Source: Oscillibacter sp.
GTDB lineage: Bacteria; Bacillota; Clostridia; Oscillospirales; Oscillospiraceae
Direction: 5' to 3'
DNA length: 64,000 nucleotides
Assembly: GCA_003539495.1 (NCBI GenBank)
Contig: DPPB01000020.1
Coordinates: forward strand, 62,001 to 126,000
A model generated the notes under the pieces. The model was not told where the DNA came from. It saw nothing but the letters and a program-made list of their open reading frames with translations, and did no database searches. Below are positions 6,918 to 14,476 of the stretch, one piece after another. Position 1 is the first letter of the stretch. Every line of letters starts with the position of its first letter. Both the position numbers and the translations under genes were made by a program.

Positions 6918-9416
6918 TTACACCGTTGCGCCCTCGGATTGCTCCTCCTTTGCGGGAGAAGCCTCCTTCTCGATGGTGACCTTGCCATCCCGCAGGCAGA
7001 TGCGAGCGGTGTCGCCGCCTTGCAGCTTGCCCTCCAGCATCAGCTCGGCCACGGCATCCTCCACCTCGTTTTGGATAGCCCGGCGCAGGGGACGGGCGCC
7101 ATACTGCGGATCGAAGCCGTCCTTGGCCAGAGCGGTGACGGCATCGTCATCCGCCAGCAGGGTGATGTCCTGCTGGGCCATGCGCTTGCCGGTGATCTCC
7201 AGCATGCGCTGGGCGATGTGGCGGATATCCTCCTCCGTCAGCTGACGGAACACGATGGTCTCGTCGATACGGTTCAGGAACTCGGGCTTAAAGGTCCGGC
7301 GCAGCTCCTCCATCACGGCCTGCTTGATGCGGTCGAAGCGGGCCTTTTCATCGGCCTCGGTCTCCCGGCCGTCAAAGCCCAGCGGCTTGTCGGCAGAGGT
7401 GATGTTCCGGGCGCCCACGTTGCTGGTCATGACGATGATGGTATTCTTGAAGTCCACACGGCGGCCCTGAGAGTCGGTGACGATGCCGTCCTCCAGGATC
7501 TGCAGCAGGATGTTCCACACATCCTCGTGGGCCTTCTCGATCTCATCGAACAGCACCACGGAATAGGGCTTGCGGCGCACCTTTTCGGTGAGCTGGCCGC
7601 CCTCCTCGTGACCCACATAGCCGGGAGGCGAGCCAACCAGACGGGACACAGTGTGCTTCTCCATGTACTCGGACATGTCGATGCGGATCATGTCGTTCTC
7701 GTTGCCGAACATGGCCTCAGCCAGGGCCTTGCACAGCTCAGTCTTGCCCACGCCCGTGGGGCCCAGGAACAGGAACGAGCCGATGGGCCGCTTGGGATCC
7801 TTCAGCCCCACACGGCTGCGGCGAATGGCCTTGGCCACGGCGGTGACGGCCTCATCCTGGCCCACCACACGCTTATGCAGGGTCTCCTCCAGCTTCAGCA
7901 TGCGCTGGCTCTCGTCCTCGGTGAGACGGGTGACGGGGATGCCGGTCCAGCCGGCCACTACCTTGGCAATGTCCTCCTCACCCACGGTGCCGCGGCTTAC
8001 GGAGAGATTCTTGCGCCAATTATCCCGCTCAATTTCCACCTGCTGGACATAGTTCTGCTCGATGTCCCGGAGCTGGGCGGCCTTCTCGTAGTCCTGCTTG
8101 GCGATGACCTCGGCCTTCTCCTTGCGCAGGGCGGCCAGCTTCTCCTCCAGGCTCTTCAGCTCCGGGGAGGCAGACTCAGCATCCATACGCACCCGGCTGG
8201 CGGCCTCGTCCATCAGGTCGATGGCCTTATCGGGCAGGAAACGGTCATTGATATACCGCACAGACAGGCGCACGGCGGCCTCAATGGCCTCGTCAGTGAT
8301 GGTCAGCTTGTGGTGAGACTCGTACTTATCCCGCAGGCCCTTGAGGATCTCAATGGCCGTTTCGGGGGTGGGCTCGCCCACGGTCACCGGCTGGAACCGG
8401 CGCTCCAGGGCGGCGTCCTTCTCAATGTACTTGCGGTATTCGTTGAGGGTGGTGGCGCCTACCACGCGGATCTCGCCTCTGGACAGGGCGGGCTTGAGGA
8501 TGTTGGCGGCATCCACGGCGCCCTCGGCAGAGCCTGCGCCCACGATGGTGTGCAGCTCATCGATGAAGAGGATTACGTTGCCGTCCTTCTTCACCTCGTC
8601 GATGGTTTTTTTGATGCGCTCCTCAAATTCGCCACGGTACTTGGTGCCGGCCACCATGCCGGACAGATCCAGCGACAGGACCTTTTTGTCCAGCAGCTCC
8701 TCAGGCACGTCCGCAGCGGCAATGCGCTGGGCCAGGCCCTCGGCAATGGCCGTCTTGCCCACACCGGGCTCGCCAATCAGAACGGGGTTGTTCTTGGTGC
8801 GGCGGGAAAGGATCTGGATGACCCGCTGGATCTCCTTTTCGCGGCCGATGACGGGGTCCAGCTTGCCCTGGCGGGCAGCCTCCGTCAGATCCCGGGTAAA
8901 TTCAGCCAGAGTCTTGGCCTTCTTGCTCTCCTCCCGATGGGACACGGGCATACTGCCGTTTGCGGCGGCACGGGGCCCCTCATTGATTTTCTGCACCACG
9001 GAGCTGTACATCTTCTTGGGGTCGATGCCCACGGTGTCCAGCACCCGGATGGCCATGTTATTGCCTTCCCGCAGCAGGCCCATGAGCAGATGCTCGGTAC
9101 CGATGTACCCGGCGCCCATGCGCATGGCCTCGGACACGGCCAGCTCCACGGCACTCTTGGCCCGGGGGGTCAGCCCCTGGGAGGGTGCTGCACCGGACAG
9201 ACCCTTGCCCACGCTGCGCTCCAGCACGGTGCAGATCATGTCCTCGGTCATGCCGTATTCCTGCATGACCCGGTGGGCGATGCCGTCCTCTTCCCGCATC
9301 AGCCCCAGCAAAATATGCTCACAGCCCACATAGCCGTGGCCCATTTCCTCAGCGGCCTCCTGGGCCAGGCGCAGAGCCTCCTCTGCACGGGGGGTAAATT
9401 GATTTTCATGAGTCAT
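6918..9416 (-). CDS. clpC: ClpC, AAA+ unfoldase of the ClpCP protease
   Basis: 832 residues from the ATG at 9416. The earlier in-frame ATG at 9425 abuts the GAGAGG ribosome site, so the later start fits better. Two Clp_N repeats fill residues 1-145. The first ATPase module has Walker [10 protein letters not shown] and Walker B LFIDE. A UVR-type linker ([12 protein letters not shown]) sits in the middle domain, and a second ATPase module has GPTGVGKTE. It unfolds damaged or tagged proteins for ClpP. It is the last gene of ctsR-mcsA-clpC. No mcsB lies between mcsA and clpC, unlike in Bacillus. Confidence 0.95.
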   Translation of the reverse strand: MTHENQFTPRAEEALRLAQEAAEEMGHGYVGCEHILLGLMREEDGIAHRVMQEYGMTEDMICTVLERSVGKGLSGAAPSQGLTPRAKSAVELAVSEAMRMGAGYIGTEHLLMGLLREGNNMAIRVLDTVGIDPKKMYSSVVQKINEGPRAAANGSMPVSHREESKKAKTLAEFTRDLTEAARQGKLDPVIGREKEIQRVIQILSRRTKNNPVLIGEPGVGKTAIAEGLAQRIAAADVPEELLDKKVLSLDLSGMVAGTKYRGEFEERIKKTIDEVKKDGNVILFIDELHTIVGAGSAEGAVDAANILKPALSRGEIRVVGATTLNEYRKYIEKDAALERRFQPVTVGEPTPETAIEILKGLRDKYESHHKLTITDEAIEAAVRLSVRYINDRFLPDKAIDLMDEAASRVRMDAESASPELKSLEEKLAALRKEKAEVIAKQDYEKAAQLRDIEQNYVQQVEIERDNWRKNLSVSRGTVGEEDIAKVVAGWTGIPVTRLTEDESQRMLKLEETLHKRVVGQDEAVTAVAKAIRRSRVGLKDPKRPIGSFLFLGPTGVGKTELCKALAEAMFGNENDMIRIDMSEYMEKHTVSRLVGSPPGYVGHEEGGQLTEKVRRKPYSVVLFDEIEKAHEDVWNILLQILEDGIVTDSQGRRVDFKNTIIVMTSNVGARNITSADKPLGFDGRETEADEKARFDRIKQAVMEELRRTFKPEFLNRIDETIVFRQLTEEDIRHIAQRMLEITGKRMAQQDITLLADDDAVTALAKDGFDPQYGARPLRRAIQNEVEDAVAELMLEGKLQGGDTARICLRDGKVTIEKEASPAKEEQSEGATV

Positions 9417-9461
9417 ATAAAACACATCCTCTCGGTAACATTATTTAAATGCCGGCTGCCC

Positions 9462-9908
9462 TCACGGTTGCGTGGGCAGGGCGCGAAGCTCGTCCCGCAG
9501 GCGGGCGGCTTCCTCGTAATTTTCGCTTTCTACGGCGGCCTTCAGCCGCTCCTGCAGGGAATTGCGCTTGCACTCATAGCGCAGGGCCTCCTGCTGGGCC
9601 TTGTCTACCAATCCGGCAGATTTCTCCTGCCGGACGGGCTGCTCAAGCACCTCCGGCTGACCCGGCTCAGGAAACTCCGTCAGCATCCGGGAGCCGAAGC
9701 TGTCCATAAACGGCTCCAGCAGGGAGAAGGGACGACTCCAAAAGTCATCGCCAAACAGACTCGTGGGCCCCATGCTGCGCCGCAGTGCGCTGGTGTAGCC
9801 CATGGCCTGGGCACAATCCTGGCACAGATGCACCTGGGTCACATGCCCGTTTACGTTGCTCTTATAGAAAAAGGTTGCTTCGTTCTTTCCGCAATGTTCA
9901 CATTTCAT
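9462..9908 (-). CDS. mcsA: McsA-like protein with a single zinc finger and a UVR motif
   Basis: 148 residues. The start chosen is the ATG at 9908, eight bases after AAGGAGGA. One CXXC pair is seen near the N-terminus (CEHC and CQDC), followed by a linker rich in Pro and Glu. A UvrB/UvrC-type motif ends the protein (around ESENYEEAARLRDELR). Bacillus McsA has a second pair of CXXC motifs and activates the arginine kinase McsB. The second finger is missing here, and so is mcsB, so this protein may act only as a ClpC or CtsR adaptor (inference). Confidence 0.8.
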   Translation of the reverse strand: MKCEHCGKNEATFFYKSNVNGHVTQVHLCQDCAQAMGYTSALRRSMGPTSLFGDDFWSRPFSLLEPFMDSFGSRMLTEFPEPGQPEVLEQPVRQEKSAGLVDKAQQEALRYECKRNSLQERLKAAVESENYEEAARLRDELRALPTQP

Positions 9909-9931
9909 AATATGTTCCTCCTTACGTCCAT

Positions 9932-10381
9932 TCAAACCAAATGGATGAGAATTTGTTTCAAAATATCCGCCCGCAGGGCGTCCCGCCGCTCCTTGGGGAC
10001 CGTGCGCAGGGCACTGTCAGACAGAGCGCACAGAGCTGTTTGAGCGGCCGCAGGCGCCACGGCCTCAGATTGGGCCAGGTTGGTGAGAATGGCCCGGGCG
10101 CTGCGCCCGTCCAACTCGCCGCCGATGGAATTGATGACATGCATCAAAAGCGTCTGTCGGTCCATTTGCACGCGCCGGATGCGGATGTATCCACCGCCGC
10201 CCCGGCGGCTTTCCACAATGTAGCCATGCTCCGGGGAGAAACGGGTGGACATCACATAGTTGATTTGGCTGGGGACGCACCCGAACCGCTGCGCCAGGTC
10301 ACTGCGCTGCAGCTCCAGCACACCGTTGGCCTCATCCAGTGCGTCCTGAATGAATCCCGCGATCAAATCCGAAATACCCAT
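9932..10381 (-). CDS. ctsR: CtsR, repressor of class III heat-shock genes
   Basis: 149 residues from the ATG at 10381, preceded by GGGAGGAAGCAAAC. The N-terminal winged helix (around RSDLAQRFGCVPSQINYVMS) is followed by the glycine-rich wing SRRGGGGYIRI that CtsR uses to read its heptad repeats and sense temperature. The stop lies 23 bases before mcsA. Two matching operator sites lie in its own promoter, so autoregulation is expected. Confidence 0.95.
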   Translation of the reverse strand: MGISDLIAGFIQDALDEANGVLELQRSDLAQRFGCVPSQINYVMSTRFSPEHGYIVESRRGGGGYIRIRRVQMDRQTLLMHVINSIGGELDGRSARAILTNLAQSEAVAPAAAQTALCALSDSALRTVPKERRDALRADILKQILIHLV

Positions 10382-10403
10382 GTTTGCTTCCTCCCATCTT
10401 GAC

Positions 10404-10420
10404 TTTGACTTTCTTTGACC
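10404..10420 (-). promoter_or_regulatory. CtsR operator, proximal
   Basis: On the minus strand this reads GGTCAAAGAAAGTCAAA, a perfect fit to the CtsR heptad consensus (RGTCAAA NAN RGTCAAA). It lies just after the -10 box of the ctsR promoter. Confidence 0.9.
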
Positions 10421-10428
10421 TTGATTGT

Positions 10429-10456
10429 AGTATAGCACTGAAACCCACAAAGTCAA
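10429..10456 (-). promoter_or_regulatory. Sigma-A promoter of ctsR-mcsA-clpC
   Basis: On the minus strand TTGACT (10456-10451) and TATACT (10434-10429) are separated by 16 bases. The promoter is flanked on both sides by CtsR operators. Confidence 0.75.
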
Positions 10457-10465
10457 TAGGTAATC

Positions 10466-10482
10466 TTTGACTTTCTTTGACT
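10466..10482 (-). promoter_or_regulatory. CtsR operator, distal
   Basis: On the minus strand this reads AGTCAAAGAAAGTCAAA, a second perfect CtsR box. It is upstream of the ctsR -35 box and about 80 bases upstream of the divergent ferredoxin promoter. Confidence 0.88.
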
Positions 10483-10560
10483 TTTTTGAAAACAATCTGT
10501 GAACAGGTGTGTTTATTTGTTTTCTTTTGCCAAAATGAAACTTTTCCCTATAGATTATAC

Positions 10561-10588
10561 TTGCTTTTTGAATTTCTTGTGTTACAAT
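10561..10588 (+). promoter_or_regulatory. Likely promoter of the ferredoxin gene
   Basis: TTGCTT (10561-10566) and TACAAT (10583-10588) are 16 bases apart, about 30 bases before the start codon. Confidence 0.5.
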
Positions 10589-10618
10589 GGGGGTACAAAT
10601 CTTAATGGAGGTGCTCTT

Positions 10619-10792
10619 ATGGCTTATAAGATCGGTTCTGCCTGCGTCAGCTGCGGCGCTTGTGCAGATGCTTGCCCCGTGGGTGCTATTTCCCAGGGCG
10701 ATGCTACCTATGTGATCGATGCAAACGCTTGCCTGGACTGCGGTTCCTGCAGCGATACTTGCCCCAACGGCGCTATCAGCCCCGCTGACTAA
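10619..10792 (+). CDS. 2[4Fe-4S] ferredoxin
   Basis: 57 residues from the ATG at 10619, preceded by GGAGGTGCTCTT. Two clusters of the form CXXCXXCXXXCP are visible (CVSCGACADACP and CLDCGSCSDTCP), each followed by GAIS. It is the small low-potential electron carrier of clostridial type. It is divergent from ctsR, transcribed alone, and closed by the terminator at 10816-10848. Confidence 0.95.
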   Translation: MAYKIGSACVSCGACADACPVGAISQGDATYVIDANACLDCGSCSDTCPNGAISPAD

Positions 10793-10815
10793 TTTTTGCA
10801 TAGTAGCAAGACAGA

Positions 10816-10848
10816 CACCGCAGGGCTTTGCCCTGCGGTGCTTTTTTA
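10816..10848 (+). terminator. Terminator of the ferredoxin gene
   Basis: Arms 10816-10826 and 10830-10840 pair over 11 bp with a TTT loop and are followed by CTTTTTTA. Confidence 0.85.
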
Positions 10849-10851
10849 CTA

Positions 10852-10889
10852 TCGAAAAGCCTTCGATTTTTCTGCCAAAAGATCTGCGG
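10852..10889 (+). repeat. Dispersed intergenic repeat, copy 1 (first half only)
   Basis: Carries the signature CTTCGATTTTTCTGCCAAAA, identical over this stretch to the copy at 26971. It lies between the ferredoxin terminator and the next gene. Confidence 0.6.
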
Positions 10890-10961
10890 CCAGCCCCGGG
10901 GCATTGCCCTTGGGCGGTTTTTATACTATAATGAAAAAGACAAGCGAAAGGGGTGACCACC

Positions 10962-11687
10962 GTGATAAAACAGGATCAGCTTTGGCCCGGTGGCTTCCGC
11001 TTTCTGTTTGATGACGAGCTATTTAAGCCCGGGACGGATTCATTCCTGTTGGGGAGCTTTCCCCGGCTGCGGCGGGGAGAGCGGGTGTGCGACCTGGGGG
11101 CCGGGACGGGCTTGCTGGGCCTGCTGCTGCTGGCGAGAGAGCCGGACCTGCAGGTGACCAATGTGGAGCTGCAGGCGGCGGCGGTGGCCCTGGCGGAGCA
11201 GAACACAGCGCTGAACGGCCTGCCAGAACGGGTGAGCAACCTCCGGGCGGATCTGCGGGAGCCTGGGCAGCTGCCCAAGGCGGGCAGCTTTGACCTGGTG
11301 GTGAGCAATCCACCGTACTTTGATGCGGCCCGGGGGGCTGTGGCGCAGACGGAAAGCCGTGGGCTGGCCCGGTCGGACGAGGCATGCACGCTGCCCCAGC
11401 TCTGCGCCGCCGCCGGGCGGCTGCTGCGCTATGGCGGCAGCTTCTGCCTGGTGTTTCGGGCAGAGCGGATGCCGGAGCTGTTTGCCTGCCTAAAGGGCTG
11501 CGGCATGGAGCCCAAGCGGCTGCGGCTGGTGCAAAACACTGCCCAGGCTGCGCCCAAGCTATTGCTGCTGGAGGCCAAAAAGGGCGGCAGGCCGGGCCTT
11601 GCCGTGCTGCCGCCGCTGCTGCTGCGAGATCCGGACGGCGGGGAGAGCGCCGAGCTTTCACGGATCTATTTTCGGGATAAGGAGTAG
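10962..11687 (+). CDS. TrmN6-type methyltransferase (tRNA1Val adenine-37 N6 family)
   Basis: 241 residues from the GTG at 10962, eight bases after AAAGGGG. The GTG nine bases earlier overlaps the ribosome site. The SAM-binding motif DLGAGTGLLGLLL lies near residue 45, and the catalytic VVSNPPYF typical of N6-adenine methyltransferases near residue 110. The family methylates A37 of tRNA1Val in E. coli. The target here is presumed similar. It ends six bases before rsmI and is likely co-transcribed with it. Confidence 0.85.
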   Translation: MIKQDQLWPGGFRFLFDDELFKPGTDSFLLGSFPRLRRGERVCDLGAGTGLLGLLLLAREPDLQVTNVELQAAAVALAEQNTALNGLPERVSNLRADLREPGQLPKAGSFDLVVSNPPYFDAARGAVAQTESRGLARSDEACTLPQLCAAAGRLLRYGGSFCLVFRAERMPELFACLKGCGMEPKRLRLVQNTAQAAPKLLLLEAKKGGRPGLAVLPPLLLRDPDGGESAELSRIYFRDKE

Positions 11688-11693
11688 AAAACT

Positions 11694-12527
11694 ATGGCTG
11701 GAGGGCTGTATTTGGTGGCTACGCCCATCGGAAATCTGGGAGACTTTTCTCCCCGGGGGGTGGAGACACTGGAGCGAGCGGATTTCATCGCTGCCGAGGA
11801 CACGCGTGTGTCCATGAAGCTGCTGAACCATTTCGGCATCAAAAAGCCTTTGGTGAGCTATCACGAGCACAACCGTGCCTCGGCGGGACAGACCATCCTG
11901 ACCCGGCTGCTGGCGGGGGAGACCTGCGCCCTGGTGACGGACGCCGGGACCCCGGCCATCAGTGACCCGGGGGAGGACCTGGTGCGCCTGTGCGGGGAAA
12001 ATAACATCGCCGTGGAGGCCATTCCCGGCTGCTGCGCGGCCATCTGCGCCCTGGCGGTGTCGGGATTGCCCACGGGGCGGTTTACCTTTGAGGGGTTTCT
12101 CCCGGCCAATAAAAAAGAGCGCCGGACGGCGCTGCTGAGGCTGCAAGGTGAGGAGCGGACCATGGTGTTCCATGAGGCGCCTCACAAGCTGAGAGCTACG
12201 CTTTCAGACATGGCGGAAATATTGGGTGACCGGCCTGTGGCCCTGTGCCGGGAGCTGACCAAGCTCCACGAGGAGACACTGCGCACCACTCTTTCCGCAG
12301 CGGTGGCCCTATATGCAGAAAGAGAGCCCCGGGGCGAATATGTGCTGGTGGTGGCCGGGGCCCGGCCGATGGAGGAGCCGGAGGTAACGCTGGAGGAGGG
12401 CGTGAGCCGGGTGCAGCGCCTGCGAGAGGACGGCATAAAGATGAAGGAAGCCGTCCGCTCTGTGGCCGGGCAAACGGCCCTGAACAAGAATGAGCTCTAT
12501 GACGCTGTATTGAAGGCGGAGAAATAA
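11694..12527 (+). CDS. rsmI: RsmI, 16S rRNA cytidine-1402 2'-O-methyltransferase
   Basis: 277 residues, normal length. The tetrapyrrole-methylase fold is marked by ATPIGNLGD at the N-terminus, AEDTRVS, and the SAM-binding TDAGTPAISDPG. FEGFLP follows. It modifies C1402 in the ribosomal decoding centre. The C-terminal domain (GIKMKEAVRSVAGQTALNKN) is the usual helical end. The adjacent TrmN6-type gene upstream matches the order seen in other Firmicutes. Confidence 0.95.
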   Translation: MAGGLYLVATPIGNLGDFSPRGVETLERADFIAAEDTRVSMKLLNHFGIKKPLVSYHEHNRASAGQTILTRLLAGETCALVTDAGTPAISDPGEDLVRLCGENNIAVEAIPGCCAAICALAVSGLPTGRFTFEGFLPANKKERRTALLRLQGEERTMVFHEAPHKLRATLSDMAEILGDRPVALCRELTKLHEETLRTTLSAAVALYAEREPRGEYVLVVAGARPMEEPEVTLEEGVSRVQRLREDGIKMKEAVRSVAGQTALNKNELYDAVLKAEK

Positions 12528-12551
12528 AGCCGCAAAGCAGATCCGGCAGAC

Positions 12552-12586
12552 AAAAAGCAGGGGAGTATCCACTCCCCTGCTTTTTT
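12552..12586. terminator. Bidirectional terminator between rsmI and the AbrB-like gene
   Basis: A 15-bp stem (12552-12566 with 12571-12585) around ATCC has A-run and T-run flanks, so it works for both convergent genes. Confidence 0.85.
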
Positions 12587-12587
12587 A

Positions 12588-12833
12588 TCAGCGGGCTTTT
12601 TTCAGCTGTGCCAGGCATTTGAGGCAAATGTGCTTGCCCCGAAAGGCCAGGATATGCTCCTTGCTTTCACAGAAGATACACCGATCCTCATGCTTGCGCA
12701 GGATCACGGAATCCCCATCCACATAAATCTCCAGGGGATCCTTTTCCGCGATGTTCAGTGTGCGCCGCAGCTCTGCAGGCAGGACGATTCGGCCAAGCTC
12801 GTCAACTTTTCGAACAATACCGGTAGATTTCAC
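12588..12833 (-). CDS. AbrB/SpoVT-family transition regulator with a C-terminal zinc-knuckle-like tail
   Basis: 81 residues. The N-terminal swapped-hairpin DNA-binding domain is plain (GIVRKVDELGRIVLPAELRR). The C-terminal part has two CXXC pairs (CIFC and CLKC), which suggests a bound zinc ion. AbrB-type proteins of this size act as dimers or tetramers controlling growth-phase and sporulation genes. It is a single-gene unit, convergent with rsmI and divergent from spmA. Confidence 0.88.
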   Translation of the reverse strand: MKSTGIVRKVDELGRIVLPAELRRTLNIAEKDPLEIYVDGDSVILRKHEDRCIFCESKEHILAFRGKHICLKCLAQLKKAR

Positions 12834-12974
12834 ACAAATACCCCTTTTTCTTTATTGCTGCCTTCTCATTATGTCACAACATGTCCCTGAAGTCAACTAA
12901 ACTTCGGCAAATTCTCCCTATTTCATATTTATTATTCGCCTACTTTGTGCATATAGTCCTATGAGGTGAGAAAA

Positions 12975-13550
12975 ATGGCAATGGCGTTTATTTGGGTGGC
13001 CATAACGGCGGCGGCCGTTATCTGCGGCGCCGCTAACGGCTGCATGGCAGCAGTTTCCGCTGCAGCACTGGATGGCGCACGGGCTGCCGTGGAGCTGTGC
13101 ATTTCTTTGGCGGGAGTTTTGTGTCTGTGGTCCGGCTTTATGGAGCTTTTAAAGCAGTGCGGGCTGGAAGCTAAGCTGGCTGCGCTTTTTCGGCCGCTGC
13201 TGCGGCGGCTGCTGCCCGGCGCCTGCCGGGATCCAGAGACTATGGCGGCGGTGAGCGGCAATCTGTCGGCCAACCTTCTGGGCCTGGGGAATGCTGCCAC
13301 GCCCTTGGGCATCCGCGCTGCCCGGCGCATGGCCCTGGGAGCGGAGGGTATTGCCAGCAATGAGCTGTGCCGCCTGGTGGTGCTGAACACCGCCTCTGTG
13401 CAGCTGCTGCCCACCACCGTGGCGGCAGTACGGGCAGGGTGCGGGGCCGCCGCGCCCTTTGATATACTGCCGGCGGTGTGGATCAGCTCCCTTTTATCGG
13501 TGTCTGTGGGGCTGCTTACTGCGCGGCTTCTGGAGCGGGTGGTGCGATGA
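12975..13550 (+). CDS. spmA: Spore maturation protein A
   Basis: 191 residues from the ATG at 12975. An upstream GTG at 12966 is part of the ribosome site GAGGTGAG. The protein is hydrophobic with several membrane segments and carries the nucleoside-recognition (Gate) pattern NLSANLLGLGNAATPLGI. Together with SpmB it is needed for full dehydration of the spore core in Bacillus and Clostridium. Its stop overlaps the spmB start by an ATGA. The pair marks the organism as a spore former. Confidence 0.92.
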   Translation: MAMAFIWVAITAAAVICGAANGCMAAVSAAALDGARAAVELCISLAGVLCLWSGFMELLKQCGLEAKLAALFRPLLRRLLPGACRDPETMAAVSGNLSANLLGLGNAATPLGIRAARRMALGAEGIASNELCRLVVLNTASVQLLPTTVAAVRAGCGAAAPFDILPAVWISSLLSVSVGLLTARLLERVVR

Positions 13551-14074
13551 TGGCCCTTGCGCGGCTAAGCGACTACCTGATCCCCCTGCTGCTGGCCGGG
13601 GCGGCAGTATATGCCCTGGGGCGCCGGGTGGATGTATTCTCCGCCCTGACGACCGGGGCCGGGGAGGGTCTGCACATTGTGCTGCGGATCCTGCCGCCGC
13701 TGGTGGCCCTGCTGACAGCGGTGTATATGCTCCGTGCCAGCGGAGCGCTGGAGGCGCTGACCCGGGGGCTGACCCCGGCGCTGGCGTTTTTGGGCATCCC
13801 GCCGGAGACGGTGGGGCTGCTGCTGATCCGCCCGGTCAGCGGCAGCGGGGCTCTGGCTGTAGGCAGCGAGATCATGCAGACCTATGGCCCGGACAGCGCC
13901 GTCGGCCGCACGGCGGCGGTGATGCTGGGGAGTACCGAGACTACATTTTACACCGTGGCGGTATATTACGGCGCTGCGGGCATCCGCCGCACCCGACATA
14001 CCATCCCGGCGGCTCTGGCGGCGGACATCATGGGCTTTTTGGCCGCGGCGTGGACGGTAAGATGGTTGTTTTAA
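13547..14074 (+). CDS. spmB: Spore maturation protein B
   Basis: 175 residues from the ATG at 13547, overlapping the spmA stop (ATGA), which implies translational coupling. Membrane segments and the Gate motif with RPVSGSGALAVGSEIM and GSTETTFYTVAVYYGAAGI are typical of SpmB. Confidence 0.92.
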   Translation: MMALARLSDYLIPLLLAGAAVYALGRRVDVFSALTTGAGEGLHIVLRILPPLVALLTAVYMLRASGALEALTRGLTPALAFLGIPPETVGLLLIRPVSGSGALAVGSEIMQTYGPDSAVGRTAAVMLGSTETTFYTVAVYYGAAGIRRTRHTIPAALAADIMGFLAAAWTVRWLF

Positions 14075-14248
14075 AGCTCAAAAGCACAGGCTGTGCATAA
14101 TTTCGGCACGATAGAGCAAAATTATGTGCGGATAGCCTGCGTGATCCGACATTCGACGATTCCAAAAAATATTCGATAATGAATATTAAATATAAAATAT
14201 ATACGAATTATTCGCTTTCAAATACAATTGGCCAAGGGGTGAGCAAAA

Positions 14249-14416
14249 ATGGAACGATTTTTCCCGAAAAAACAAGAAAAAGAGGTCATTTCCATCCGAA
14301 TATCGACCAATTTGCTTGCAACAGTGGACCAAAAATCTGCCGCATTTGACATCAGCAGGAATGAATTTATCAACCAGTGTATTCTCTTTGCGCTGAAGCA
14401 CATGGACGAAGGATAA
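14249..14416 (+). CDS. Small ribbon-helix-helix-like protein
   Basis: 55 residues, preceded by AAGGGGTGAGCAAAA. The pattern of a short beta strand (EVISIRIS) followed by two helices with SRNEFINQ between them is that of Arc/CopG/MetJ-type DNA-binding proteins. The upstream 170 bases are strikingly AT-rich and contain several TTCG/CGAA half-sites that could be its own operator. It has no toxin partner next to it. The function is unknown and the family assignment rests on the secondary-structure pattern. Confidence 0.65.
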   Translation: MERFFPKKQEKEVISIRISTNLLATVDQKSAAFDISRNEFINQCILFALKHMDEG

Positions 14417-14418
14417 AA

Positions 14419-14450
14419 GAACTCGCCATCTTTAGATGGCGAGTTCTTTT
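14419..14450. terminator. Bidirectional terminator between the RHH gene and argS
   Basis: A 12-bp perfect stem (14419-14430 with 14435-14446) with loop TTTA is flanked by AAAA and TTTT on the two sides. Confidence 0.85.
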
Positions 14451-14476
14451 ATAACGGCGATGCTTTTAGGCGGGTG

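Noticed and set aside
6939..10043. 1034-residue open frame on the plus strand opposite clpC and mcsA
   Set aside because: It mirrors clpC, mcsA and ctsR in antisense, has the Gly/Leu/His-rich look of a GC-driven shadow frame, no ribosome site, and crosses three real genes.
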